A DNA stretch of 64,000 nt from Cupriavidus necator (GTDB taxonomy: Bacteria > Pseudomonadota > Gammaproteobacteria > Burkholderiales > Burkholderiaceae). Below the pieces are notes generated by a model, which saw nothing but the letters and a program-made list of their open reading frames with translations, did not search any database and was not told the origin of the DNA. The DNA lies in the NCBI GenBank assembly GCA_022041995.1, contig CP074381.1:1612001-1676000 (forward strand), given 5' to 3'. Made by a program: the position numbers and the translations under genes. Positions 48,101 to 58,961 of this stretch are shown here, in pieces (within the stretch, counting starts at the first letter, position 1; every line of letters starts with the position of its first letter).

Positions 48101-50808
48101 GAATATTCGACGCCAGCGCGACGCAGGTAATCGAGGCCCACCACGACGGCGCGCTCTCGTTGACCGAGCGCCAGAAAGAGCTGCAGCCGGAGTTGCGTGA
48201 TGGCTGCGAGATCGGGGAGGCTTTCGGTTCGGCGCAGGAGCCCAGAAAGGCGCGCCTCCGCCTTATCGGAGGCCCCAGTGAGAAACTCGCATTCGGCAAG
48301 GTGGAAGGTGAGCGCAAAAGCGAATCTGGGTCGGCGCTGCCAGGCGTCGTCCTGCATGAAACCCGCACCGGCTGTGAGATAGGCCAGTGCCGAGGCGTAG
48401 GCTGTGGAGGCTTTGGCTCGCTGGCCGGCGAGCAGGTTAAGCTCGGCCACTCGTTCCCGCTCTTCGACGGCCGTTATCAGACCGGCGCCACGGTTGAGTT
48501 GGCCGACGATCTCGAAGACGCGCTCCCCGATTGCCTCTGCAGGCGTGCCCGCTACCAGGCGCCGGCCGATAGCGAGGTGCGCCGCTGGCCGCGAGATTTC
48601 GGGAATTAGCGCATAGGCAGCTTCCTGGATACGATCGTGCAGGAATCGGTAGGTACCGGGCAGGCGCGACACCAGTCCAGCGCGCACCGCCGGCCACAGC
48701 GCTGCATCCAGCAACGCTTCGCCGCCATCTTGCACCATGGCGAGCATCTCGATCGCCGCTTCGTTGCCGAGACACGCCAGTTGCTTCAGGGTGTCCCGGG
48801 TCGCGGCAGGAAGGCGCCTGAGCTTTCCTAGCATGAGCTCCGCGACATTGTCGGTAAAGCCTTTGGCCCGAATCTTCTCGAGGTCCCACGACCAGCGCGC
48901 GTCACGATGATCGAAAATGAGCAGCCCCTCTTCGGTCAGGGCGGTGAGAAACTGGATGGCGAAAAATGGGTTGCCGCCAGTCTTCTCCTGCACCAGTCGG
49001 GCCAGAGGTGCGGCGTCCCCAGGTGCACAATGCAAGGCATCGACGATGAGTCTGCTTACATCGTCGAACCCAAGGGGGGAAAGTGCGATGTCATTTACCC
49101 GCCCCCCGGCCTGGCGGATTGCCGGCAATCGCAGTAGCAACGGATGTCCGGGCTTGACGTCGTCATTCCGATAGGCTCCGATAAGCAGCACGTGGCGTAC
49201 CTCCGGCTGGGTCGCCAGATACTCGAGCAGATCGAGTGTTGCCGCGTCCAGCCACTGCAGGTCGTCGAGAAAGAGTGCCAGCGGATGCGCGGCTTGGGCA
49301 AAGACGGCAAGCAGGCGCTGGAAAACCATCTGGAATCGGTGCTGCTCGTCGCGCGGCGGCAGCTCCGGCACCGGCGCCTGCGGCCCCAGAATCAGCCCGA
49401 GCTCGGGTATGAGCGGCACCATGAGGCCGCCATTCGGGCCCAGCGCCTCCGCCAGTGCGGCGCGCCAGGGCGCCAAGTCGGCCTCGCTCTTGCCCAGTAG
49501 TGGGCGGACCAGATTCTGGAAAGCCTGAGCCAACGTCGCATACGGGACGTCTCGCTTATACTGATCGAACTTGCCCGAGGCAAAGAGGCCATTCCTGAGA
49601 GCCAGTGCGCTGTGCAATGCAAGCACGGCCGAGGTCTTTCCGATACCGGCGTAGCCGGAAACCAGCACAATCTCCGGCGTGCCCTGGGTCACCACCCTAT
49701 CGAAGGCAGCGAGCAAGGTTTCAATCTCGCGCTCCCGTCCATAGAGCCGCTCCGGAATCAATGGGCGATCAGGCAGGTCGTGCTCGCCGAGCGGGAAGGT
49801 GTCAATGCTTCCCCGGCTTTCCCATGCGACCGAACTGCGCCGTAGATCGGCCTCCAGCCCCCCTGCGGTCTGGTAGCGCTCCTCCGCTGTCTTGGAGAGC
49901 AGCTTCATCACCATGGCGGAAAGCACGGCCGGGATCGACGGTACCCGTTCCGCCGGCGGCACTGGCTGTCGGGCGAGATGGCTGTGCAACAGGTCCATCG
50001 GGTCGTCGGTGGCGAACGGCAGCACGCCCGTGAGCATTTGATAGAGCGTGACGCCGAGCGAATAGAGGTCGCTCCGCGCGTCGATTGACCGGTTCATGCG
50101 TCCGGTCTGCTCGGGGGGCATGTAGGCCAGCGTGCCGGCGATCTCTTCCGGTGGCGCCAGTGCCTGGCGCTCGCGCGACTGGCGCGAGGCAATGCCGAAG
50201 CCCGTGAGCCGGGCCTCGATTGGGGCATCGTTCACCAGGATATGGGCCGGCTTGATGTCCTTGTGTATGAGACCCCGCTGGTGGAACTGGTCCAAGGCCG
50301 CGGTGATGCTGATGGCCAGGCGCAAGAAACGGCCGACCTCCATGGGGGTGCCCAGCAGCTTGGCAAGTGGCTCGCCACCAGGGTCGTCAAGCAGTAAAAC
50401 AGTCCGGCCATGCTCCCGCACAAGCTCCAGCGGTCTTACTGCCCAACTGCCGTCCAGTTCGTCCTTCAAGTCGTATTCGTGCGCGAGGCGCGCGAGACTA
50501 GTGGGGCGCGGGTGCTCGGCCGCGTACCACACAGCTAGTACAGCCTTTGGCACGCCATCTCGGCCGGGGAGCCAACCTCTACCGACAACGCGATCGCCAT
50601 CTTCCCATACGACCGGGAAGCTGACACCTCTCTCATGGCCGAAGTAAAACAATGGGTTCATCTGCCGTGTTCCGCTCTCAAGTCGATAACTCCATTTGAT
50701 GTTTTCGGGCGCTGGGTGGGTCGGATAAATTGCCGTAACGGTGATCCGGTCAAGGGGACCGAACGACGAAATTTTGCCACGGGGATGCCTATCTATGACG
50801 GGCTTCAT
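45155..50808 (-). pseudogene. Trifunctional Ser/Thr kinase-like / AAA ATPase / histidine kinase, one frameshift
   Basis: A giant sensor of about 1880 residues if the frame is restored. Order: N-terminal protein-kinase-like domain (HKDIKPAHI, about 182-190; DFG position is GFG), APE-like PPEQTGRMNRS; AAA ATPase with Walker A GYAGIGKTS and VLALFLDDLQWLD-type Walker B; long helical repeat region; GAF; PAS (CIWHLDGRILEANDAFLRML); then HisKA with H-box ASIAHEVNQPL and HATPase (NLMMNSIEAM, DAGIG, GLGMGLAIC). Near 46075 a C-run is one base short inside the PAS domain, splitting the gene into a long N-terminal frame and a C-terminal kinase frame. Start ATG 50808 is used; a GTG lies 18 bases upstream. 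Real frameshift or sequencing error is unresolved. Confidence 0.8.
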
Positions 50809-51408
50809 TTGTCTACCTAGGATCACATCTAGGCATGACTGCCTTGTGCAAATACACCAGCAACTGAGTCAGGTCACATAACGAAGTTTGCTATCGATCC
50901 CAAGAACATTGCCAGTTCACGGATGTTCGCAGACATCTGCAGGTTGGTTAAAATTGCCCAGAATTCCTGGAGTTTCAATGGCGGCTTTTGCTCGGTCAGC
51001 TTGCCGTTGTTCCACGTCACGCTTCAAACACCAACGGCGTGAGTCTCAGACCGAGATCAGATCCCATACTGTTTCGAATGCCTGTTGCTGAATCCCGTCG
51101 ACGTTTCCTCGCCTCGCTGGAAGCGGGATTGGCTTGATCCGTACACGGCTGTCTGCCAAATCCCTGGCCATAGAATGAATACGCTCGCGCCATGTAGGCC
51201 CGGCTGCTACCGAACTTCTTGAACGGCTTCTCTCCGCGGTTGCCGCGGTCGTTGCCCGCAGACGAATCCCACCTTGGCGCAAATGTCCCAATGTGACGAC
51301 GCACCGGTTCTATCTCCTAACCCGTAGAGTTTGATGTACTAGCGACATGCCCATAAGGCGAACGGCGCTCAGTTCGGAGCGATCGGAACTGACATGGTTG
51401 GGGGCAGT
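50809..51408. other. 600-bp stretch with integrase remnant, no intact gene
   Basis: Upstream of the trifunctional kinase and of the SdaA-like gene. The part at 50830-51033 holds a decayed tyrosine-integrase fragment (listed separately). The rest (51034-51408) has open frames on the minus strand that resemble nothing known. The region is less GC-rich than the core. Confidence 0.45.
50830..51033 (-). pseudogene. Tyrosine-type integrase remnant
   Basis: The minus strand encodes WNNGKLTEQKPPLKLQEFWA, then ILTNLQMSANIRELAMF, a pattern typical of the N-terminal part of a small tyrosine recombinase/integrase family (expected continuation NLAIDSKLR-CDL). After LAMF the frame breaks: IDSKLR and then CDLTQLL appear in other frames. 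At least two frameshifts, no catalytic Arg/His/Tyr boxes left. It shows past integration of a mobile element here. Identified by eye from family memory. Confidence 0.55.
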
Positions 51409-52257
51409 ATGTCAATCAGCACATTTGATATCTTCCGAGTTGAGAACGGGCCCTCTGGGTCGCATATCGCGGCCCCCATGATCGCAGCTGGCTACCTACA
51501 TGTGCAGACCGTCGACGAGCATCCGATTCCTTACCCCTTTCGGAGCATCGAGGAACTATTGCAGATGTGCAAGGAGTCAAGTCGCACCATTGCCGACCTG
51601 ATGCTCGAGAACGAGAAGTGCTGGCGAAGCACCTATGACATTCGCGCTGGGCTATTGGAATTTGCCGATGCCATGGAAGCTCCAATCGCGCTCGGCTGCT
51701 CAATCGGCGGCAAATTGCCTGTTCCGATTAGGATGCAGCGCGGTGATGCCGAGCGGTATCAGCAGCAATCAGAGCGCGGTGAGGAGTCTCTAGGTCATCC
51801 GTCATGGATGGTCGAGTGTGTTGACCTATGCGCAATAGCGGTCAGCGAAGAAAGTGCTACCGCGGACCAAATAGCGACCGTTCCGACAATTGGTGCTGCG
51901 GGTGTAATTCCTGCTGTACTGCAGTACTACCGTGAGTTTGTACCCGGAGCGAATGAGAATGGGGTGGTTGATTTCTTGCTAACCGCAGCAGCCATAGGCA
52001 TCGCTTATAGGAAGAATGCGTCGATAGCTCGGCCGAGAGTCGATAACGATGGTGAAGTCGGGGTGACCTGCTCGATGGCCGCTGCGGGGCTTATGGCGGT
52101 GCTCGGCGGTAGCAACGAACAGATCGCGAACGCGATTGAGATTGGATTGGAGCACAACCTCGTCATGACCGGCGAACCAGTTGAGGGGGGCTACAAATTC
52201 CCTGTATCAAACGCGATGCCAAGGGGTGACATCAAGGCAAGCCTTGGGGCAGATTGA
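51409..52257 (+). CDS. L-serine dehydratase (SdaA)-like protein lacking the Fe-S cluster ligands
   Basis: A 282-residue relative of iron-sulfur L-serine ammonia-lyase, against 462 for the intact copy at 60559. It keeps MSISTFDIFRVENGPSGSHI, then joins directly to PYPFRSIEELLQMCKES, losing about 160 internal residues, and it ends about 65 residues early. The three cluster cysteines of the family (347, 389 and 400 in the intact copy) are replaced by Asn213, Gly255 and Val266, so canonical dehydration activity is not expected. The frame is intact. ATG 51409 follows GGGGG. Followed by the flavin reductase gene after 11 bp; both are less GC-rich than neighbours. Decaying pseudogene or repurposed protein. 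Confidence 0.7.
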   Translation: MSISTFDIFRVENGPSGSHIAAPMIAAGYLHVQTVDEHPIPYPFRSIEELLQMCKESSRTIADLMLENEKCWRSTYDIRAGLLEFADAMEAPIALGCSIGGKLPVPIRMQRGDAERYQQQSERGEESLGHPSWMVECVDLCAIAVSEESATADQIATVPTIGAAGVIPAVLQYYREFVPGANENGVVDFLLTAAAIGIAYRKNASIARPRVDNDGEVGVTCSMAAAGLMAVLGGSNEQIANAIEIGLEHNLVMTGEPVEGGYKFPVSNAMPRGDIKASLGAD

Positions 52258-52268
52258 AAGGAAAAGCA

Positions 52269-52790
52269 ATGGAACATATTGATGGTCTGACTCTGCGCAA
52301 GGCGTTGGGTGCTTTCCCCACCGGGGTGACCGTGATGACCACTTTGGACGCCACTGGAAGGCCATGCGGCATCACCGTCAACTCGTTCAGTTCTGTCTCA
52401 CTAACTCCACCTTTGATCCTATGGAGTCAATCGCTTTCATCAAGGAGCTACCCCGTGTTTCGGGATGCCGGGCGGTTCGTAGTAAATATCCTCTCGGAGC
52501 ATCAAATCCCAATTTCGAAACAATTTTCGACAGCTAGCGACGACAAGTTTCGCAATATCGTCTTTCGCCCTGGTTTGGGAGATGTTCCAATTATTAGTTC
52601 ATGCGCTGCCAATCTGGAGTGCGTGAAGATTTCCGCCCATCCGGAAGGTGATCATGTCGTTTACATCGGACGTGTTGTCCGCCTGGAACGGTCCGAGAAC
52701 AGGCCACTCGTCTTCGGGAACGGGCGCTACCTTGTAGCACGCGCCCATCAGCAGGATGAACTGGATTCTGTTCTCCCTTTGGAAGCCTAA
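52269..52790 (+). CDS. Flavin reductase domain protein (HpaC/RutF-like)
   Basis: A 173-residue FMN-binding, NAD(P)H-dependent flavin reductase. The family pattern is clear: LRKALGAFPTGVTVMTT, GITVNSFSSVSLTPPLILW, FVVNILSEHQ and DHVVYIGRVVRLE. ATG 52269 is used because AAGGA lies 6 bases upstream, within the junction after the SdaA-like gene. Such enzymes normally supply reduced FMN/FAD to a two-component monooxygenase, but none is encoded here. Its pairing with a cluster-less serine dehydratase-like protein is unusual. Confidence 0.82.
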   Translation: MEHIDGLTLRKALGAFPTGVTVMTTLDATGRPCGITVNSFSSVSLTPPLILWSQSLSSRSYPVFRDAGRFVVNILSEHQIPISKQFSTASDDKFRNIVFRPGLGDVPIISSCAANLECVKISAHPEGDHVVYIGRVVRLERSENRPLVFGNGRYLVARAHQQDELDSVLPLEA

Positions 52791-52885
52791 GGCTGGTGTT
52801 CTGCAGCATGTCAAATGTAGTTCGGAAGGCCGCAACTCGGCGATGACAAAGTGCTAATTCGCTAGCCATCCCGCGGAAGATTGGT

Positions 52886-55800
52886 TCACTGTTCCTCGAG
52901 TTTGATGAGCAACGCGCGGGCCTCCCGCAAGTCCACTGTGTCGACGCCTTCACTGAACCAGCCGTAGGTCTCGGACAGCAAGGAGCGGGCCTCGGCATGC
53001 CGGCCATGCTGCTGCCACAGGCGGCTCAGCGCTACAACCGCGCGGAGCTTCGGCGAGCGGGCATCCTGCCTGCTGGCAATCGCGATCGCCCGCTGGAAGC
53101 AGGCTTCGGCTTCGTTGGCGACCTCGTTCGCTTCGCCCAGTCGGCCCGCTTCCAGCAGCGTCAGTTCTCCCTTGAGTCGATGCAACTCTGCTTCGTGCAC
53201 CCGCTCTTCGGTTCGTTCCACGACAGCCAGCGCCTCGGCCACTGCTGCAAGCCCCGCTTCAACTTGTCCGGCTATGGCACAGGTTTCGGCCAGTAGCGCC
53301 AGGAAATGGGTTCGCAGAAGCTCGGCCCCGGTTTCGCTGTATGCACATAGGCCTTTTTGAATGAGGCCGATTCCCTCTGCTACTTGCCCGCCCGCAGCCA
53401 GGGCACAGCCCAACAGGATGGTTCCGCAAGCCAGGCCGTACGGCAAACCATAATCGGTGGCGAGGGCGACGAGTGCCTGCGCGAGATCGTGCGCCAGCTG
53501 CACTTCGCCACAGAACAGACGGACCTGCGCAGCGGCTATCAGCGCATCGGCCGTGTCCGAGGGGTGGGATGGGTTCTGGGCCAGGGTGAGTGCCTCCTGG
53601 CTGCGTGTGCAGGCTTGGGCCGGGTAGGCAAGCATCCACAGGTCCATGGCAATGAGGGCCAGCCCTTGCACACCAGGTTCCAGGCCATAGACGTAGGCAT
53701 GCGAGCGGTGCTGCCGGGGGTCATAGAGTGCCATGGCCTGCTCCAGTCGCGCACGAGCCGGCACCAGTTCGCCAAGATAGAACAGATTGGCGCCCAACGC
53801 CCGACGTGCCTGGACCAGCAACGCAGGATCCTGCGCCCGTTCGGCCAGGTCAAGCAACTGCTCCGCCAGTTCGCGAGCAGTCCGGAGCTCCGCACGGACT
53901 GTGTAGAACGTGCGGAGTCCCATCAGGGCAGTAAAGAGCTGGTCCGTCTCGCCGAGTTGCCGGCAGAGCGCGAGCGCGCGCGTGTACGTTGCGCCCACTT
54001 GCGGGGCAGCGAAGCCTCCTTTGGCCATCCAGGCCGGGCCGAGGGTGATCTGGAGCGCGAGTTCCTGTTCTGCGCGCTCGCGGCCATCTGGTAGCGTGGC
54101 GAGCAAGGTCAGTGCCATGGTGAGGTGGGTGACCGCCTCGGCGTCAGCCGAGCGTTGCACGGCCTGGCGCCCGGCTCGGTGCAGGTACTCCACCGCCTTC
54201 GGTGTGTTGCCGCTGCGGCTGAAGTGATAGGCCAGCTCGCTGCAGTGCTCCTCGAGCTGAGCACTGAACAGGGCCTCGATCGCCTGGGCGGTGCGCTCAT
54301 GCAACGCACGACGCCGCTCACTCAGCAGGGAGCCGTAGGTCACCTCCTGGGTCAGCGCATGCTTGAAGCTGTACTCGACCTCCGGGAACGCTGGCTGCTC
54401 GTAGATGAACTCCCCAGCCTGCAGCCGGGCCAGCAGGCTCTTCGTCTTGTCCTCGGGCTGCTCGACGACGCGTGCAAGCAGGCTCCAGGGAAATATCTTG
54501 CCGATCACGGCCAGGGTCTGCAGCAGCGCTTTCTCGGCTGGCTGCAGGCGGTCGATGCGGGCGGCGAGCACCCCTTGCACGGTGGCGGGAATGTGCAGCT
54601 TGCCCGGGACCTGTTCGAGGCGATAATGCCCGCGCTCGCCGCGCAGGACTTGCCCCTCGACCAGGTCCTGCACCACTTCCTCGATAAAGAAGGGGTTGCC
54701 TTCGGTCTGCTCCAGAATCAGCGGCTCGAGCCGGGCAAGTTCGGTGGCGTCGCCCAGCAGCGCGCGCAGCAGGTCCCGAGCTTCGGCTTCGCCAAGCGGA
54801 TCCAGGCGTAGCTGGGTGTAATAGCTCTTGCGGCTCCAGTCGTGCCGGTATTCCGGCCGGAAATTGACCAGCAGCAGGATGCGTGCGCTGGGCACGCTCT
54901 CGCCGAGAAAACCGAGGAAGGCCTCGGTTTCGCTGTCGAGCCACTGCAGGTCTTCGACGATCAGCTCCAGTGGCTGGGTGAGGCTTTCGCGCACGAGCAG
55001 CCGCTTGATTGCCTCGAAGGTGCGCTGCTGGCGGATCTGGGTGTCCATCTGCGCCAGTGCCGAGCCTGGCTCGACGGCTCCCAGCAGGTGGCAAAGATAA
55101 GGCAGGCTGTCTTCCAGCGCACGATCCAGCGTCAGGAGCTTGCCAGTGAGCTTCTCGCGCCGCCGGCGCTCATCGTCTTGCACCGTGATCTGGCAGTAGT
55201 TTCGCAGCAGTTCGATCAGCGGCAGATAGGGGTAGGCTTTGCCGTGCGAAACCGAGAAGGTTTCGAGCACCAGGCCATCGCGCGGCGCGAGCAGCTTGAA
55301 CTCGTGGCAAAGCCGTGACTTGCCGACCCCTGGTTCGCCGACCACGCCGACAATCTGCCCATGTCCGGCTCGTGCCCGTGCCCGCGCATCGTGCAGCTGT
55401 TCGAGTTCCCGGGTGCGCCCGACAAAGCGCGCCAGGCCGCGGCTGGCCGACACCTGCAACCGGGTGCGCAGCGGGCCCAGACCGACGACTTCAAAGACCT
55501 CGAGCGGCTTGGGCAGCCCCTTGATCGGCGTTTCTCCGAGGGCCTTGAACGCGAAATAGCCTTCGGTCAGGTTGCGGGTGTGTTCACTCGCAACAATCGA
55601 GCCGGGCACTGCAATGCTCTCCATGCGCGAAGCAATATGGATCGAATTGCCCACTGGATCATAGTCAGTGTGCAAGTCCTTGATGCGGATCGTGCGCACC
55701 ACAACTTCGCCGGAATTGATGCCGACACGGATCTGCAGCGCGATGCCCTGGGCGAGGCGCACGCCGTCAGCGTAATGACGCATGGCTTCCTGCATGCGCA

Positions 55801-56335
55801 GCGCCGCCAGCAAGGCCCGCTGCGGATGGTCTTCGTTCGCGATGGGCGCGCCGAAGAGCGCCAGGATGCCATCGCCCATCGACTTGGCGACATAGCCCTC
55901 ATAGTGATGCACGGCCTCCATCATCAGCGCCAGCACCGGGTCGATCAGGCGGCGGGCGTCTTCGGGATCGAGGTCATGGATCAGCGCGGTCGAGCCGGCC
56001 ATGTCCGCGAACAGCGCGGTGACCATCTTGCGCTCGCCGTCCGCCGGGCCGCGGGCTTCCATCTCTGCCTGCGCCGCGAGGATGCGCTCGGCCAGATAGG
56101 GAGGGGTGTAGTCGATGGGGGTGCTGGACGCAGTTGCCGTGGCACCGGGGGCCGCGCTTGAGGCAGCGGGGGCGCTTACGGGAGCGCCCAGCGGCGCGCC
56201 GCATTCGCTGCAAAACTTGGCGCTGGCAGCCGCCTCTTGCCCGCAGGCCGGGCAGGCGCGCACCTGCCTGGCGCCACATTCCTCACAGAATTTGGCACCT
56301 GCCGGATTCTCGAACCCGCACCTTGCGCAGCGCAT
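52886..56335 (-). CDS. Class III adenylate/guanylate cyclase with zinc ribbons, AAA ATPase and TPR-like repeats
   Basis: A 1149-residue signalling protein. It starts with two zinc ribbons (CARCGFENPAGAKFCEECG, about 3-21; CPACGQEAAASAKFCSECG, 28-46), then a cyclase domain with metal-binding Asp111 (FADMAGST) and Asp155 (KSMGDGILALFG) and the transition-state pair Asn230/Arg237 (VGNSIHIASR). An AAA/NACHT-like ATPase follows with Walker A GEPGVGKS (333-340) and LIVEDLQWLD. The C-terminal half is helical repeats of the MalT/TPR kind. Catalytic residues look intact, so cAMP or cGMP synthesis is possible. Single-gene unit; the ligand and targets are unknown. Confidence 0.85.
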   Translation of the reverse strand: MRCARCGFENPAGAKFCEECGARQVRACPACGQEAAASAKFCSECGAPLGAPVSAPAASSAAPGATATASSTPIDYTPPYLAERILAAQAEMEARGPADGERKMVTALFADMAGSTALIHDLDPEDARRLIDPVLALMMEAVHHYEGYVAKSMGDGILALFGAPIANEDHPQRALLAALRMQEAMRHYADGVRLAQGIALQIRVGINSGEVVVRTIRIKDLHTDYDPVGNSIHIASRMESIAVPGSIVASEHTRNLTEGYFAFKALGETPIKGLPKPLEVFEVVGLGPLRTRLQVSASRGLARFVGRTRELEQLHDARARARAGHGQIVGVVGEPGVGKSRLCHEFKLLAPRDGLVLETFSVSHGKAYPYLPLIELLRNYCQITVQDDERRRREKLTGKLLTLDRALEDSLPYLCHLLGAVEPGSALAQMDTQIRQQRTFEAIKRLLVRESLTQPLELIVEDLQWLDSETEAFLGFLGESVPSARILLLVNFRPEYRHDWSRKSYYTQLRLDPLGEAEARDLLRALLGDATELARLEPLILEQTEGNPFFIEEVVQDLVEGQVLRGERGHYRLEQVPGKLHIPATVQGVLAARIDRLQPAEKALLQTLAVIGKIFPWSLLARVVEQPEDKTKSLLARLQAGEFIYEQPAFPEVEYSFKHALTQEVTYGSLLSERRRALHERTAQAIEALFSAQLEEHCSELAYHFSRSGNTPKAVEYLHRAGRQAVQRSADAEAVTHLTMALTLLATLPDGRERAEQELALQITLGPAWMAKGGFAAPQVGATYTRALALCRQLGETDQLFTALMGLRTFYTVRAELRTARELAEQLLDLAERAQDPALLVQARRALGANLFYLGELVPARARLEQAMALYDPRQHRSHAYVYGLEPGVQGLALIAMDLWMLAYPAQACTRSQEALTLAQNPSHPSDTADALIAAAQVRLFCGEVQLAHDLAQALVALATDYGLPYGLACGTILLGCALAAGGQVAEGIGLIQKGLCAYSETGAELLRTHFLALLAETCAIAGQVEAGLAAVAEALAVVERTEERVHEAELHRLKGELTLLEAGRLGEANEVANEAEACFQRAIAIASRQDARSPKLRAVVALSRLWQQHGRHAEARSLLSETYGWFSEGVDTVDLREARALLIKLEEQ

Positions 56336-56752
56336 GGGCCTGTCCCCTGATGGGGCTAGCGACAGTCAACGATTAGATCTTATCAAGGCGGGCAGGGCCC
56401 GTCGAACGAGATGCCGTGCGCTTGCGCGTGGTGCTCGCTCCTGGTCGGAGCTTACTCACTGCTTCCGACAGCGCGGGCGTTGGGGGCCACTAACCGGCGG
56501 TTGCCAGGCCAAGCGGCGGGCCGAAGTGCTGTCCTATGTCTTCCTGCCCGGCCCATGTCGAGATCAGTGCTCAGTTCGCCACGTGGGTCAGGATTGGCAA
56601 CCAGAAGGCCGCCGCGCGGCTCCGTCCCCTTACGTTTAATCCAGCGCCTCGCGTTCGCGCTTTGCCAGACATAGCCACTCGGAATGGTTGGATACAATGG
56701 GCGTTCGACGTGCGCGGTCAAGCTCCGACCGCGCCGTGCCTCGCTGTGCGGA
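56336..56752. other. Divergent region cyclase / GlxA-type regulator
   Basis: 417 bp without a supported gene. Open frames on both strands exist but give no recognisable protein. A small GC-rich inverted repeat (GCGGTC/GACCGC, near 56714-56733) lies about 20 bp upstream of the regulator start and may affect its expression. No other structure is evident. Confidence 0.4.
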
Positions 56753-57751
56753 ATGAGAACTACTGTAGACATCGTCATCTATCCCGGATTCAAGGCCATA
56801 GAAGCGGTTGGCGCCATCAATGTCTTCGACTATGCCAACACCCGTTTGCGGCAACTCGGCAGTGATGCGAAATACGAGCTTCGCATGGTTGGGCCGCATG
56901 CCGGCGTTATCCGGTCCGATACGCTCATTTCGCTTGATGCAACGAAGGCGCTCAATGATTTGGTGCCCGCCGATGTGGTGGTGATTGTCGGGGCTCGCGA
57001 CATTCTGAATGTCCTGGCGGCGTCTGGCGATATCGTGGACTGGTGCCGCACGTGTGCTCACAGGATAAGAACCATTGTGGGCCTTTGCTCGGGAAGCTTT
57101 TTTCTCGCTGAGGCAGGCTTGCTGAGCGGCCGGCGCGCTGCCACGCACTGGAGTGTGGCTGAACTCATGCGACAACGTTATCCCGAGATACTGGTGGACG
57201 CAGACGCCATTTTCATTCGCGATGCGCATGTCTGGACGTCTGCCGGCGTGACCGCCGTCTTCGATCTGGTCCTCGCCATGGTAGAGGAGGACCTGGGTCG
57301 CGATATCGCGTTGTCGGTGGCGAGAGATCTTGTGGTCTACCTGAAGCGACCGGGAGGGCAGTCGCAGTTCAGCGAACATCTGCTCAGCCAGATGACGGTT
57401 CATCCGAGGGTTCGCGATATACAAGACTATATCCATCGCTCACCAAAGGCGGATCTCTCGGTAAAAGTCCTCGCGGCGCGCTTTGCGATGAGTGAGCGAA
57501 ATTTCTCCAGGGTGTTCCTGAAAGAGACCGGGCACACGCCTTCGGCTTATGTGGAGCAGACCAGGCTGGATGCGGCCCGGCGGCTCCTTGAAGACGGTGA
57601 ACAGCCGCTGAAACGGATCGCCATGGAGAGCGGCTTTGGGTCAGAGGCGAGGCTGAGGCAGGCGTTCCAGCGGCGGCTGAATGTGACCCCCGGCGCTTAT
57701 CGTGAGCGCTTCGCGAGCACTGGCGTCGAGGATATTGCTGACGTAGCTTGA
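56753..57751 (+). CDS. GlxA-type AraC regulator (DJ-1/PfpI-like plus HTH)
   Basis: A 332-residue regulator. The N-terminal DJ-1/PfpI-like domain starts MRTTVDIVIYPGFKAIEAVGA, with the elbow VGLCSGSFFLAEAGLL. The C-terminal AraC HTH pair includes LSVKVLAARFAMSERNFSRVF and then LKRIAMESGFGSEARLRQAF with the end VTPGAYRERF. In known GlxA-type regulators the N-terminal domain senses a small molecule. Start ATG 56753 was chosen because it begins the conserved domain. It is convergent with the glutathione-dependent dehydrogenase gene. Confidence 0.85.
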   Translation: MRTTVDIVIYPGFKAIEAVGAINVFDYANTRLRQLGSDAKYELRMVGPHAGVIRSDTLISLDATKALNDLVPADVVVIVGARDILNVLAASGDIVDWCRTCAHRIRTIVGLCSGSFFLAEAGLLSGRRAATHWSVAELMRQRYPEILVDADAIFIRDAHVWTSAGVTAVFDLVLAMVEEDLGRDIALSVARDLVVYLKRPGGQSQFSEHLLSQMTVHPRVRDIQDYIHRSPKADLSVKVLAARFAMSERNFSRVFLKETGHTPSAYVEQTRLDAARRLLEDGEQPLKRIAMESGFGSEARLRQAFQRRLNVTPGAYRERFASTGVEDIADVA

Positions 57752-57854
57752 TGCGGCCCACCTACTGTGGGGAATGCCGGATCGCGCCGGTAGAAGCGCT
57801 GTATGCCGCCATGGCAGCCGTCTGGACAGCAGTTCCAGGCTCACGGCCCGCTCC

Positions 57855-58961
<1,107 letters not shown>

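Noticed and set aside
51017..51304. Minus-strand frame of 95 codons beside the integrase remnant
   Set aside because: Compositionally odd and unlike any family I know; probably part of the decayed element.
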